From assembly GCA_021647145.1 (NCBI GenBank), contig JAKIVF010000087.1:1-15334 (forward strand): a DNA stretch of 15,334 nt, read 5' to 3'. The position numbers and the translations under genes are program-made. Positions 7,609-15,117 of the stretch are shown in pieces (the first letter of the stretch is position 1; each line of letters starts with the position of its first letter). This DNA comes from Methylococcaceae bacterium. Its GTDB lineage: Bacteria > Pseudomonadota > Gammaproteobacteria > Methylococcales > Methylomonadaceae. Below the pieces are notes generated by a model. That model worked only from the letters and a program-made list of their open reading frames with translations. It was not told where the DNA came from and did not search any database.

Positions 7609-8751
7609 TTAATAAGCGGTGTGCTGATTGTCACGAATGGTTTTCACCGTTACCTTGCCTCTCATTACTCGATATACCCAGCTGGTATACATAATAATGA
7701 TAGGTAAAAAAACCAAGGTTGCCCAGAATAAAACTTTTAGTGTCATGTAACTGGAGCTGGAATCCCAGATGGTTAAACTATTATTAGGGTGGCTGCTGGA
7801 AGGCAACAGAAACGGATACATTGAGATTCCAGCTGTTAAAATAACACCGGAGATAGTGATGCTACTGGTAATAAAGCCAAAAATGAGCCGGTGTGTGCGT
7901 GAGAATAACAGAGTTAACAATGTCATGATTAAAACCATAACAGGAACTCTATAAAACCAGGGAAAAGTCGAATAATTATCTAACCAAGCCCCTGGCTCGG
8001 TTTCGACGACCTTTTTTAAAGGATTAGGGGTAGCTGCTAGGTCACCTATTGAAACAATTCTATATCCTTCAAGTCCGTACGCGACCCATATTCCTGCTAA
8101 TATAAATAAAACTAGAAAAAGTGAGCCTGACCAGAAAATAGTCCTTTTACAGCGCTCTGCAATAACCCCCTCTGTTTTAAGTTGTAAATACATAGAGCCA
8201 TGCATGGTCAGCATAGAAAGGCTGATAAAACCAGTTAATAATGCGAAGGGGTTTAATAATGCCCAAAAGCTACCTGTGTAAAAAGAACGTAAGTCATTAT
8301 CAAAATGAAAAGGAATACCTTGTAATAAATTTCCGAAAGCTACGCCAAAAAGCAGTGCAGGGAATGCAGCCGCAACAAATATACCCCAGTCCCATGAATT
8401 TCGCCAGCGTGGATCAGGCAGTTTGCTTCGGTAATCAAATCCCACTGGCCTTAAAAAAAACGTAAATAGGACTAAAAATAAGGCAATATATATTCCTGAA
8501 AATAATGTCGCATAAACTAATGGCCAAGCAGCAAATAAAGCACCGGCTGCGGTGACAAACCAGACCTGACTACCTTCCCAGGTAGGTCCTACAACATTAA
8601 GTAAGACGCGTCTTTCATCATCCGTTTTACCTATAAATGGCAACACGATTCCTATGCCTAAATCAAAACCATCCATAATGGCAAAACCAATAAAGAGTAT
8701 GCCAATAAACAGCCACCAGATTACTTTTAATGTTTCATAGTCCAGGGTCAT
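7609..8751 (-). CDS. cydB: Cytochrome bd ubiquinol oxidase subunit II
   Basis: This 380-residue, multi-pass inner-membrane subunit pairs with CydA to form cytochrome bd quinol oxidase, which reduces O2 to water with a high affinity for oxygen. The length matches E. coli CydB (379). Visible signatures are IWWLFIGILFIGFAIMDGFD near the N-terminus, GPTWEGSQVWFVTAAGALFAAWP from residue 55, and FFLRPVGFDYRSK followed by WDWGIF. Asp30 corresponds to E. coli Asp29. The position of E. coli Asp58 (WDGNQVW) is Glu59 here, which keeps an acidic residue. The ATG overlaps the cydA TGA as ATGA, indicating coupled translation, and the CydX fusion gene follows 13 bases after the stop. Confidence 0.96.
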   Translation of the reverse strand: MTLDYETLKVIWWLFIGILFIGFAIMDGFDLGIGIVLPFIGKTDDERRVLLNVVGPTWEGSQVWFVTAAGALFAAWPLVYATLFSGIYIALFLVLFTFFLRPVGFDYRSKLPDPRWRNSWDWGIFVAAAFPALLFGVAFGNLLQGIPFHFDNDLRSFYTGSFWALLNPFALLTGFISLSMLTMHGSMYLQLKTEGVIAERCKRTIFWSGSLFLVLFILAGIWVAYGLEGYRIVSIGDLAATPNPLKKVVETEPGAWLDNYSTFPWFYRVPVMVLIMTLLTLLFSRTHRLIFGFITSSITISGVILTAGISMYPFLLPSSSHPNNSLTIWDSSSSYMTLKVLFWATLVFLPIIIMYTSWVYRVMRGKVTVKTIRDNQHTAY

Positions 8752-10310
8752 GCTGAACCTCCAATTTTTTCATAATAGTAACGACCAGTATGCAAGGCGC
8801 TAGGGCCAAGACGTGCAAACTTAAACATGAGGAACATTTCAATGACAAACAAGAGGGTGTAAAAGCTGATAAACCCCGCTAGACTGAAGTATAACTCACC
8901 TACAGTGCGCGAGGATATACTCAAATGCGTGGGCAATAATTCAGCCACGGCCCAAGGTTGGCGGCCATATTCTGCCACTATCCAGCCCATTTCACAGGCT
9001 ATCCAGGGTAGGGGGATGGAATATAAGGCTATCCATAATAGCCATCGGTGTTGCATTACTTTTTTAACCGTACAGAGGTAGAATGAAAAAGCAAAAATGA
9101 ATAGCATGCTAAAACCGCAGGCAACCATGATGCGAAAAGTCCAAAATAAGAGAGGTACATTAGGAATAGTATCTTTGGTAGCCTGTAAAATTTGCTGTTC
9201 AGTTGCATCTGTAACTTTTTCTGTATACTTCTTCAACAATAAACCATAGCCTAGGTCTTCTTTATAATGATTGAATTTTGAGACTATTTCTGTATCTTCC
9301 TGGCCTGCTTTTATTTGTTCTAGAAGCCCGTAAGCAACGATACCATTTCTTACCTTTTGTTCGTGCACTTCTAATAAGTCTTTGATGCCAATGATTTCCT
9401 CATCGGCCGATCGTGTTCCTATCAAACCCAGAACCCAAGGGATTTTAATGGCATGCTCAGTTATCATTTTTTCTTGATCGGGAAAGCCGATTACAGTAAA
9501 GGCCGCTGGAGGTTCAACCGTTTCCCATTCAGCTTCTATTGCAGCAAGTTTGGTTTTTTGAACTTCACCATCGGTATAACCACTTTCATCTCCTAATACA
9601 ATCACAGAAACAACACTGGCAAAACCAAAAGCAGCTGCAATAGTAAAAGAGCGAATTGCAAAGGCCGAATCTCGACGTTGTAACAGATAATAAGCACTGA
9701 TACCTAACACAAACATAGCGGCCGTACAATATCCGGCTGCAACGGTATGTACAAACTTGACTTGTGCGGCTGGATTAAAAATAACTTCACCAAAACTGGT
9801 GACTTCCATACGCATGGATTCAAAATTAAATTCTGCTCCTACTGGATTTTGCATCCAGCCATTAGCGACAAGGATCATAAGTGCAGATAAATTAGTTGCT
9901 AATGCCAATAGCCATGTACAAAGTAGATGTTTAACTCGACTTAAACGATCCCAACCAAAAAAGAATAAACCGACCATGGTGGATTCAAGAAAAAAAGCAA
10001 CCAAGCCTTCTAAAGCGAGAGGGACACCAAAAACATCGCCAACATAGTGAGAATAATAAGCCCAGTTAGTACCAAATTGAAATTCTAGAGTAAGCCCTGT
10101 CGTTACACCCAAGGCAAAGTTAATGCCAAACAATTTACCCCAAAAGCGAGTCATGTCTTTATAGATCTGTTTGCCAGTCATGACATAAGTCGACTCCATA
10201 ATCGCCATGATAAAGGATAAGCCGAGTGTTAACGGGACAAATAGAAAGTGATATAACGCTGTAATCGCAAATTGTAAGCGTGATAGATCAACAATTTCTT
10301 CTGGAATCAT
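8748..10310 (-). CDS. cydA: Cytochrome bd ubiquinol oxidase subunit I
   Basis: This 520-residue subunit carries the haems and the quinol site. Haem ligands are in place: His21 and His188 (E. coli His19 and His186) and Met394 in FRIMVA (E. coli Met393). The proton-path glutamates Glu101 and Glu109 lie in ALEGLVAFFLES. The quinol-oxidation loop is the long form, with GDESGYTDGEVQKTKLAAIE containing Lys254 and Glu259, equivalents of the E. coli quinone residues 252 and 257; this places the enzyme in the bd-I class. It starts the operon cydA-cydB-cydX/GGDEF and two unknown genes. An AAAGGA ribosome site precedes the ATG, and the start is also supported by the conserved distance to His21. The last residues are YYYEKIGGSA, so the protein is complete. 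Confidence 0.97.
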   Translation of the reverse strand: MIPEEIVDLSRLQFAITALYHFLFVPLTLGLSFIMAIMESTYVMTGKQIYKDMTRFWGKLFGINFALGVTTGLTLEFQFGTNWAYYSHYVGDVFGVPLALEGLVAFFLESTMVGLFFFGWDRLSRVKHLLCTWLLALATNLSALMILVANGWMQNPVGAEFNFESMRMEVTSFGEVIFNPAAQVKFVHTVAAGYCTAAMFVLGISAYYLLQRRDSAFAIRSFTIAAAFGFASVVSVIVLGDESGYTDGEVQKTKLAAIEAEWETVEPPAAFTVIGFPDQEKMITEHAIKIPWVLGLIGTRSADEEIIGIKDLLEVHEQKVRNGIVAYGLLEQIKAGQEDTEIVSKFNHYKEDLGYGLLLKKYTEKVTDATEQQILQATKDTIPNVPLLFWTFRIMVACGFSMLFIFAFSFYLCTVKKVMQHRWLLWIALYSIPLPWIACEMGWIVAEYGRQPWAVAELLPTHLSISSRTVGELYFSLAGFISFYTLLFVIEMFLMFKFARLGPSALHTGRYYYEKIGGSA

Positions 10311-10318
10311 ATTTTTGA

Positions 10319-10324
10319 TCCTTT
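10319..10324 (-). promoter_or_regulatory. Ribosome binding site of cydA
   Basis: On the minus strand AAAGGA lies 8 bases upstream of the ATG at 10310. It is a normal Shine-Dalgarno match that supports the chosen start of the operon's first gene. Confidence 0.6.
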
Positions 10325-10387
10325 GTGTTTTTGTGTTTTAAATAATGATATTGTGGCTCTTAATTAAATCATAAATTAGGCTATGTT

Positions 10388-10401
10388 TTTAACAATATCA
10401 A
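10388..10401 (-). promoter_or_regulatory. Possible FNR/ANR-like site upstream of cydA
   Basis: The minus strand reads TTGATATTGTTAAA. The first half matches the FNR half-site TTGAT perfectly; the second half matches ATCAA at only three of five positions. It lies about 80 bp before the cydA ATG, and a TTTAAT box at 10363-10368 is at a suitable distance for an FNR-activated promoter. Oxygen control of cyd operons is well known, but this match is weak in AT-rich DNA and is only a candidate. Confidence 0.25.
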
Positions 10402-10530
10402 CTTATTATAAAATAATAATATTTTCAATACTAACAAGTTACATCAGTTTTTGCAATGAAAGTTTTATAGTCGACAGGACAATCGGGTTTTAAAGAGGTT
10501 GAAAATAAAATTTGGATGGGGGCAACAAAC

Positions 10531-10555
10531 CTATCATTTTGATTTTAAATGATAG
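10531..10555. repeat. Perfect 9-bp hairpin in the cyd upstream region
   Basis: CTATCATTT (10531-10539) and AAATGATAG (10547-10555) are perfect inverse complements around a 7-base loop. There is no following T-run, so it is not an obvious terminator. It lies just before the TATAAT box of the candidate RNA gene and could be an operator. Confidence 0.5.
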
Positions 10556-10565
10556 ATCAACCTAT

Positions 10566-10571
10566 TATAAT
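10566..10571 (+). promoter_or_regulatory. Possible -10 box for the candidate structured RNA
   Basis: A perfect TATAAT lies about 40 bases upstream of the first hairpin of the candidate RNA. A good -35 box at 17 bp is missing (TTTTAA at 10543-10548; TTGATT is at 21 bp), so the promoter call is weak in this AT-rich stretch. Confidence 0.3.
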
Positions 10572-10574
10572 TGT

Positions 10575-10595
10575 AAAAATTCAACTTGAATTTTT
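10575..10595. repeat. Perfect 10-bp palindrome with one-base centre
   Basis: AAAAATTCAA (10575-10584) and TTGAATTTTT (10586-10595) are perfect inverse complements around a single C. This is operator-like: short arms, near-zero spacer and a location just after a TATAAT box. No regulator was identified. Confidence 0.5.
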
Positions 10596-10609
10596 TAACT
10601 TTTGCTGTA

Positions 10610-10919
10610 AGCCTATGATGGGCTGATAGTCTCCAGAAGGTGCAGGGAAATCTATGGGTTCGAAGTGTGCGGAGACGCGCGAGGGATGCTAAATTTTATT
10701 TTATCCCGACTCCATTTGTGGGAGTATTGACTATCCGTAAGGCGTATTCCCTAGGTTCGATGGAGTAACAGCATGCCCCCCAACATTTTGTGAGAAGAAT
10801 GGAAGAATGTATTTTTTTTCATCCTTCTTCGTGCTTCAACTTAGGCCCAGCGAGCTGCACATTTGGAAAGCTTGCTGAAAACACCCCTATAAAAAACCAT
10901 TCATTGAATGGTTTTTTAT
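10610..10919 (+). ncRNA. Candidate structured RNA of unknown family
   Basis: No protein frame is convincing here, yet the stretch is more GC-rich than its flanks and rich in paired segments. AGCC/GGCT (10610-10613, 10621-10624) is followed directly by GATAGTC (10625-10631), which pairs with GACTATC (10729-10735). Within that stem lie three consecutive hairpins: GTGCG-GAGA-CGCGC (10667-10680), GGGAT/ATCCC (10683-10687, 10703-10707) and ACTCC/GGAGT (10709-10713, 10721-10725). AGGGAA (10644-10649) and TTCCCT (10747-10752) could form a pseudoknot. A further hairpin, GGAAGAATG/CATCCTTCT (10801-10828), has one mismatch. The region ends at the strong terminator at 10889-10919. It does not match the consensus features I recall of 6S RNA, tmRNA, RNase P RNA, SRP RNA or common riboswitches. 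Ends and strand are inferred. Confidence 0.4.
10889..10919. terminator. Bidirectional Rho-independent terminator
   Basis: The 15-base arms ATAAAAAACCATTCA and TGAATGGTTTTTTAT are perfect inverse complements around one T. The core CCATTCA/TGAATGG hairpin is flanked by A and T tracts, so it gives a U-run in both directions. It would stop + strand transcription through the candidate RNA and - strand transcription from the glycosidase-like gene that ends at 10958. Confidence 0.85.
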
Positions 10920-10957
10920 ATTAATGGCTTTGGGGACAGAAAATATTGCCCAGAATT

Positions 10958-13900
10958 TTACTGAGTATAATTAATCACTTGTAAGGTGATAGGATTAGGG
11001 CTATTTAGTATTAGGTCTGCTTTATATTTTTGATTCCCAATAACAACACAGGGCAGATGTAGTTTTGTTGTTTTAGCCGTATAAATTGCACAGTTTTGCT
11101 TAGAATATTGTCTGCTTGTTTGTAGTTGATCGAGTTCAAACATTAATGATGATTCATTTTTCAGATTTAGAGTTGCTTGGTAAATATTATTATCAACTGC
11201 TACACAAGGAATTGTAAGTTGGGGATTAGAAAAAGTAGCACAACTTGAAATTGTGTATTTAATAGCCAAGTCTTCATTAAATTGAGGTAAAGGAAATGTA
11301 AGACTCCCATCGTACGATACCTGGCTTTTTAATTTTGAATAAGGCTGGGTTGCAGCACCCTTTGTTTTCCAAAACTCTATATCGACTAACTGATTAGAAT
11401 TTAACCCTTGGATTGATAACGATGCATTATTAACAGATCCTTGAGTTACATTTCCATCTTGTAATATATAAGAAAATCCTTGTTGTTCATCGCCAACCCC
11501 CCAAGTATTAAGAGTGTGGTTTGCACTTAATGCCTTAATTGATCCTACCAAGGTTTTTCGTTGCGTTGATATTTGGGTTGAAGATGCATCGTTTGAACTA
11601 AGAAACCGGCTAATTGTTAATTCAACATCACGCATTGCATCAGTTACGCTATTATAATTATCGACCAATTCTTCCGTTACAATACGTAAGCCGGAACCTA
11701 GTTGACCACTTGCGAGCCCTGACCAGGATACAGTTCTGTATAATGCATCATCTTCTTCTTGTGTGAAATTTGAACTATACGCTGGTCTGTGGTTAGGCCA
11801 AGGGTACCTTGTCATCCCCCACTCAGAATTTAAAAGTGGCACATCGTTAGTTTGATGCGTTAACCAATAAGTTGTTAACAAACCATTTTCTAGAGCTGGT
11901 TTTACTTTTTTATCTGTATCTGGGGTATTAATTGGTTCTTCAGAGCTTGTCGTGTAAAAATGAGGCGCTAGAAAATCAAAATTATTACTTTGAAAAAGAT
12001 ACCTTGCTAAGGGACCTCGTGGATCGCGAACAGTCGTACTCGTCATAATAAGGTGGTCAGGGTCTTGCTGACGAATAAAATCATTCAGTTTACTGATCCA
12101 TTTGATTCGACGTACCATTTCCCTTTCTCTACCAGGGTCAAGCTCTCCTTCCACATTAAGAGTCCACTCATAAGAATCCCACTCACTTAGGGGATCCCAA
12201 GCTAATAAATGATCTGAATAAGGACTTTCTTTAACCCAGTTAATCACTGCTTGCATTCTAGCTTTAGCCATCTCCAAGGTTTTTGGGGTCTGAAAAAAAT
12301 CATCGATTGAAGCTAAAGGACCGCCATTTCCTTGATAGTAAGGTAGCTCATTAGTGAAGGTTTCATCCCATTGTCCACTATCAAAGGGTGCGATGATTAA
12401 ATAGATGCCTTGCTTTGCCGCGGCTTCTAATGCATTTAGGACATATTGCTTCATGTCCGGATTAAAATTTCCTGCTGGAAATTCAATCCAATAACGTCCT
12501 CTTGGTTTTTCAGAGTTACCTGTTTGATCCATATCCAGCGTTTCTAGATACAAACGAAGTGTATTGACGCCTGAATTAGCGAGAGTAACAAAGTGATCTT
12601 TAGCTGTTCCTTCATATGAAGGTTCACGAAAATAGTTTTGAAATTTTTTATTACTAGGATCCCAAACATCACCAGGAAAAAGATTACGAAAATATCCCCA
12701 GCTAATACCAGCATGTTCACCTATAGGAACAAAAGGTGTTCCATTTTCAAACATTAAACCATGATGACTGGGGGAGACGATTAATCTGCCTTTATCTGAA
12801 TTATTTTTTATATTTAATGTTGTAATTGTTTGAGAGTTTGATAAGTTTCCAAGCAAGCCAGAGGTTTTGTTTTTTGCTCGAACAGCACTGTAGTATGAGG
12901 TTTTTGGCTGGAGACCTGAAATTCTAAGCCTCTCTTTTAGTCCAGCTGATTTGGCATTATATCTATTGGCAAAAATAGTTGCCGCAGACCAGTTTGCTTC
13001 ATTATTAATTGGGTTTTGACTGTATCTAATTTCATAATAACTAACATAGCTATTATCCGAAGAAATATTTGAAGGTGCAGTAAAATTAAGAATAGCACCA
13101 AATGCAGAAGGGTTCTCTACTTTAAGGTCTATAATTGGCTTAGGTTGCAAACTAGAATTTTGTTCTACAAACTTAACTTCAGCATAATTTACAGGCCCAC
13201 TTATACCCGCTTGTGTTGAATGGTAACTACTATGGCTTCCTTGAATATGATCATCAATAAAGGCTGGTAATACAAACCGTGACGTACCATTTCGATGGTC
13301 TGTTAAATCTCGATTTCCACCGGTATTATCAAATATTAAATCAAAATTCATTCCTATTATTTGACCGTCAACCGGAGCAGACATATTTAAGGCTGACCAC
13401 GGTAAAAAAATTTCAGTTACCCAGCCTTTATCTTTATCTGAACTATTATTGACTGTACCGTTAACTTGAGTCGCCCATAAAGTACCTTCTGCTAATTTTC
13501 CACCTGGAATAACATCTGGTGCACCACCATCACCTGAGCCTTTTACATATTTCCAACGTCGAACGATTCCTTCTCCATTTAGCGGGTCATTTAAATTAGC
13601 TAAATTAACACCAAAGGCTCGGTCATCATCTGAAAAAAATAGATCTCGACTGTTGTTACTATCAAAATAAAACATAATCGAGTCATCCGTTTCTACTTCC
13701 CAGCGATTACCAGTACCACCACCTAATCCATCTGACCATAGGTTTTTGTCATCAACATCAACGGCTAAAAAAAGCCCATCATGAGAGTACATCATTGAAA
13801 TAACAGCAACCCCATCGTCTCGCCAAGCTTGGGCTCTAGTAATTTTAAAAGCATTTGACCACTCATCGTTGTCCAGAACACCATCAATTCTTGCTGTACC

Positions 13901-14050
13901 TTGTGGAATAGACCAATGTTGGTGTGCTGAATTAACAGGGTCAACTGATGCAGGGACGACACAGCTAACAAATGACAAGCTAAAAAAAATAGGGATGAAT
14001 GTGTTTGAAAAAATATTGTTTGATTTACGATTACTTTGAAATGAAAACAT
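10958..14050 (-). CDS. Secreted multidomain glycoside hydrolase-like lipoprotein (CBM9-like, FN3, GH5-like barrel)
   Basis: This 1030-residue protein starts with a hydrophobic signal (about 14-29) ending in FVSC, a lipobox-like site with Cys30, so it is probably a lipoprotein. Residues about 45-297 resemble CBM9/DOMON-type sugar-binding domains (DGVLDNDEW, DDSIMFYFD, WVTEIFLPWSAL). An FN3 domain follows at about 303-412. A (beta/alpha)8 glycosidase-like domain spans about 420-800: LLAWDPLSEW has the likely acid/base Glu623 and VPLLNSEWG the likely nucleophile Glu743, as in clan GH-A (GH5-like) enzymes. The C-terminus holds two copies of a motif CAx(F/Y)...LxxPCV...YxAxLxL, at 937-963 and 987-1015. 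It probably acts on a polysaccharide outside the cell; the substrate is unknown. The start lacks a clear ribosome site, but no later Met would keep the signal. It stands as a single gene. Confidence 0.8.
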   Translation of the reverse strand: MFSFQSNRKSNNIFSNTFIPIFFSLSFVSCVVPASVDPVNSAHQHWSIPQGTARIDGVLDNDEWSNAFKITRAQAWRDDGVAVISMMYSHDGLFLAVDVDDKNLWSDGLGGGTGNRWEVETDDSIMFYFDSNNSRDLFFSDDDRAFGVNLANLNDPLNGEGIVRRWKYVKGSGDGGAPDVIPGGKLAEGTLWATQVNGTVNNSSDKDKGWVTEIFLPWSALNMSAPVDGQIIGMNFDLIFDNTGGNRDLTDHRNGTSRFVLPAFIDDHIQGSHSSYHSTQAGISGPVNYAEVKFVEQNSSLQPKPIIDLKVENPSAFGAILNFTAPSNISSDNSYVSYYEIRYSQNPINNEANWSAATIFANRYNAKSAGLKERLRISGLQPKTSYYSAVRAKNKTSGLLGNLSNSQTITTLNIKNNSDKGRLIVSPSHHGLMFENGTPFVPIGEHAGISWGYFRNLFPGDVWDPSNKKFQNYFREPSYEGTAKDHFVTLANSGVNTLRLYLETLDMDQTGNSEKPRGRYWIEFPAGNFNPDMKQYVLNALEAAAKQGIYLIIAPFDSGQWDETFTNELPYYQGNGGPLASIDDFFQTPKTLEMAKARMQAVINWVKESPYSDHLLAWDPLSEWDSYEWTLNVEGELDPGREREMVRRIKWISKLNDFIRQQDPDHLIMTSTTVRDPRGPLARYLFQSNNFDFLAPHFYTTSSEEPINTPDTDKKVKPALENGLLTTYWLTHQTNDVPLLNSEWGMTRYPWPNHRPAYSSNFTQEEDDALYRTVSWSGLASGQLGSGLRIVTEELVDNYNSVTDAMRDVELTISRFLSSNDASSTQISTQRKTLVGSIKALSANHTLNTWGVGDEQQGFSYILQDGNVTQGSVNNASLSIQGLNSNQLVDIEFWKTKGAATQPYSKLKSQVSYDGSLTFPLPQFNEDLAIKYTISSCATFSNPQLTIPCVAVDNNIYQATLNLKNESSLMFELDQLQTSRQYSKQNCAIYTAKTTKLHLPCVVIGNQKYKADLILNSPNPITLQVINYTQ

Positions 14051-14535
14051 TTTATTTATAGTTGATTAATATTTAAAAAATTAGGATGAGATAGAGGTCT
14101 GAATATTTACCTAACCGATTTAAATTTAGTATAGAACTACAAATGAAAATGGTTGAAAATTTTTCTATTTTGTGAAAAAGTTGTTTCAGTTTGGTCTGAT
14201 TTAATCAATCAATTAAAACTTCAATATAAATTAGGTGGTTTAACATAGTCAAGTATGTTAAATAACTCAAGATAATCATTTTTTTGGCAATCAAACTAGT
14301 GTAAGTTATTGAATGACTTTATAGCTTCCAAATGGTTCAAAGATTGCTTATAAAAGTCTGTGTGATTATTACGAGTAAATCTGAATAAGATTTCTTGCAA
14401 TATTCCACTAGACATAAAATAAAGCATATTAATCTTTTCCGCTTTCTCCAAACAAAAAAATTAAAAACTTCTATTTCACATAATATTTTTTATCGTGAAT
14501 CAATTCTTACAGATGCTAAGTACATCAGTAATAGT
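14051..14535. other. AT-rich intergenic stretch without a recognisable gene
   Basis: This stretch lies upstream of the lipoprotein gene and before the MITE. It is very AT-rich, and I see no convincing protein frame, RNA or terminator in it. It presumably holds the promoter of the minus-strand lipoprotein gene, but no clear -35/-10 pair or ribosome site stands out. Confidence 0.5.
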
Positions 14536-14543
14536 AAAAAGTA

Positions 14544-14730
14544 CCTGATTACCCATGAGCCTCAGCCAAATGAGAATAGAGTTTTTGCAGTTCTCTATAG
14601 AGCTCGCCATTCCCGAAGTCTTTTATCGGGAATTTATTATTGTTTGTTAGATTCCTGCTAAGAGAATGCAGGAATGACAGGGTGTTTAGTAGGGTGCTTT
14701 TAAAGTGGCTGAGACTCATGGGTAATCAGG
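14544..14730. mobile_element. MITE-like element with 25-bp terminal inverted repeats and 8-bp target duplication
   Basis: The ends 14544-14568 and 14706-14730 are 25-base inverted repeats with a single mismatch; each begins CCTGATTACCCATGAG from the outside. The element is 187 bp and has no coding capacity. It is flanked on both sides by the same eight bases, AAAAAGTA (14536-14543 and 14731-14738), as expected for a target-site duplication. Inside are two hairpins, TTCCCGA/TCGGGAA near 14612-14634 and ATTCCTGC/GCAGGAAT near 14650-14674. It would need a transposase encoded elsewhere. Removing it restores an AT-rich leader upstream of the small gene at 14805. Confidence 0.8.
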
Positions 14731-14804
14731 AAAAAGTATATTTGTCTTTATTTTGGTATGTTATTTACTTTATCTTTATATCAAAAATTAATTGGATAAT
14801 AATA

Positions 14805-14948
14805 ATGAATAACCCTATACCCATTAAAGGGATCTTTTGCAGGTCGATTAAACTTTTGGCTGGTACGACGCTGGCTACAATGTTATCTACTCAAGGCGTT
14901 AGCGCAAAAAACTTAATGCCTCCTGCTTCTGGTTATCACTGTAGATGA
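14805..14948 (+). pseudogene. Stub of a secreted protein gene (signal peptide plus a few residues)
   Basis: The 47-codon frame from ATG 14805 encodes a basic start (MNNPIPIKGIFCRSIK), a hydrophobic core (LLAGTTLATML) and a plausible signal-peptidase site at VSA before KNLMPP. Only about a dozen residues of mature protein follow before a TGA at 14946-14948. A GGA ribosome-site match lies 8 bases before the ATG. This looks like the 5' end of an exported protein gene that was truncated, with transposase debris downstream. A genuine small secreted peptide is possible. I do not recognise a family. The MITE lies about 70 bp upstream, in its likely promoter region. Confidence 0.45.
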
Positions 14949-15117
14949 CGTCTATTGAATGTGGGTGGCAACTGCAAGTATTGCGAGTGGTGAAGTGGTA
15001 GCGGGAATTCTTCCTCATTCCTCTCCTTTTAGTTCATTAGCTAGTCTAAAAACCAGTATTAGCAAGAATAAAAATACAGAAAAAAAATTCTTGCCGCAAC
15101 ATCAATAAAACCATTAA

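Noticed and set aside
7596..7634. Upstream ATG giving 13 extra residues on the CydX-GGDEF protein
   Set aside because: It lies inside the end of cydB, and CydX homology begins exactly at the later ATG, which has a good ribosome site.
9757..10047. Plus-strand open frame of 96 codons inside cydA
   Set aside because: It is antisense to conserved cydA motifs and shows no ribosome site or family similarity.
10610..10888. 6S RNA, tmRNA, RNase P RNA or a known riboswitch
   Set aside because: I could not find their conserved sequence blocks on either strand, so the region is left as an unidentified structured RNA candidate.
14395..14661. Open frame of 88 codons with a TTG start
   Set aside because: It starts in AT-rich intergenic DNA and its second half is the MITE left end and hairpins; no domain is recognisable.
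14640..14804. N-terminal extension of the small secreted-protein frame
   Set aside because: These codons come from the MITE right end and leader DNA; the signal peptide and a ribosome-site match place the start at ATG 14805.
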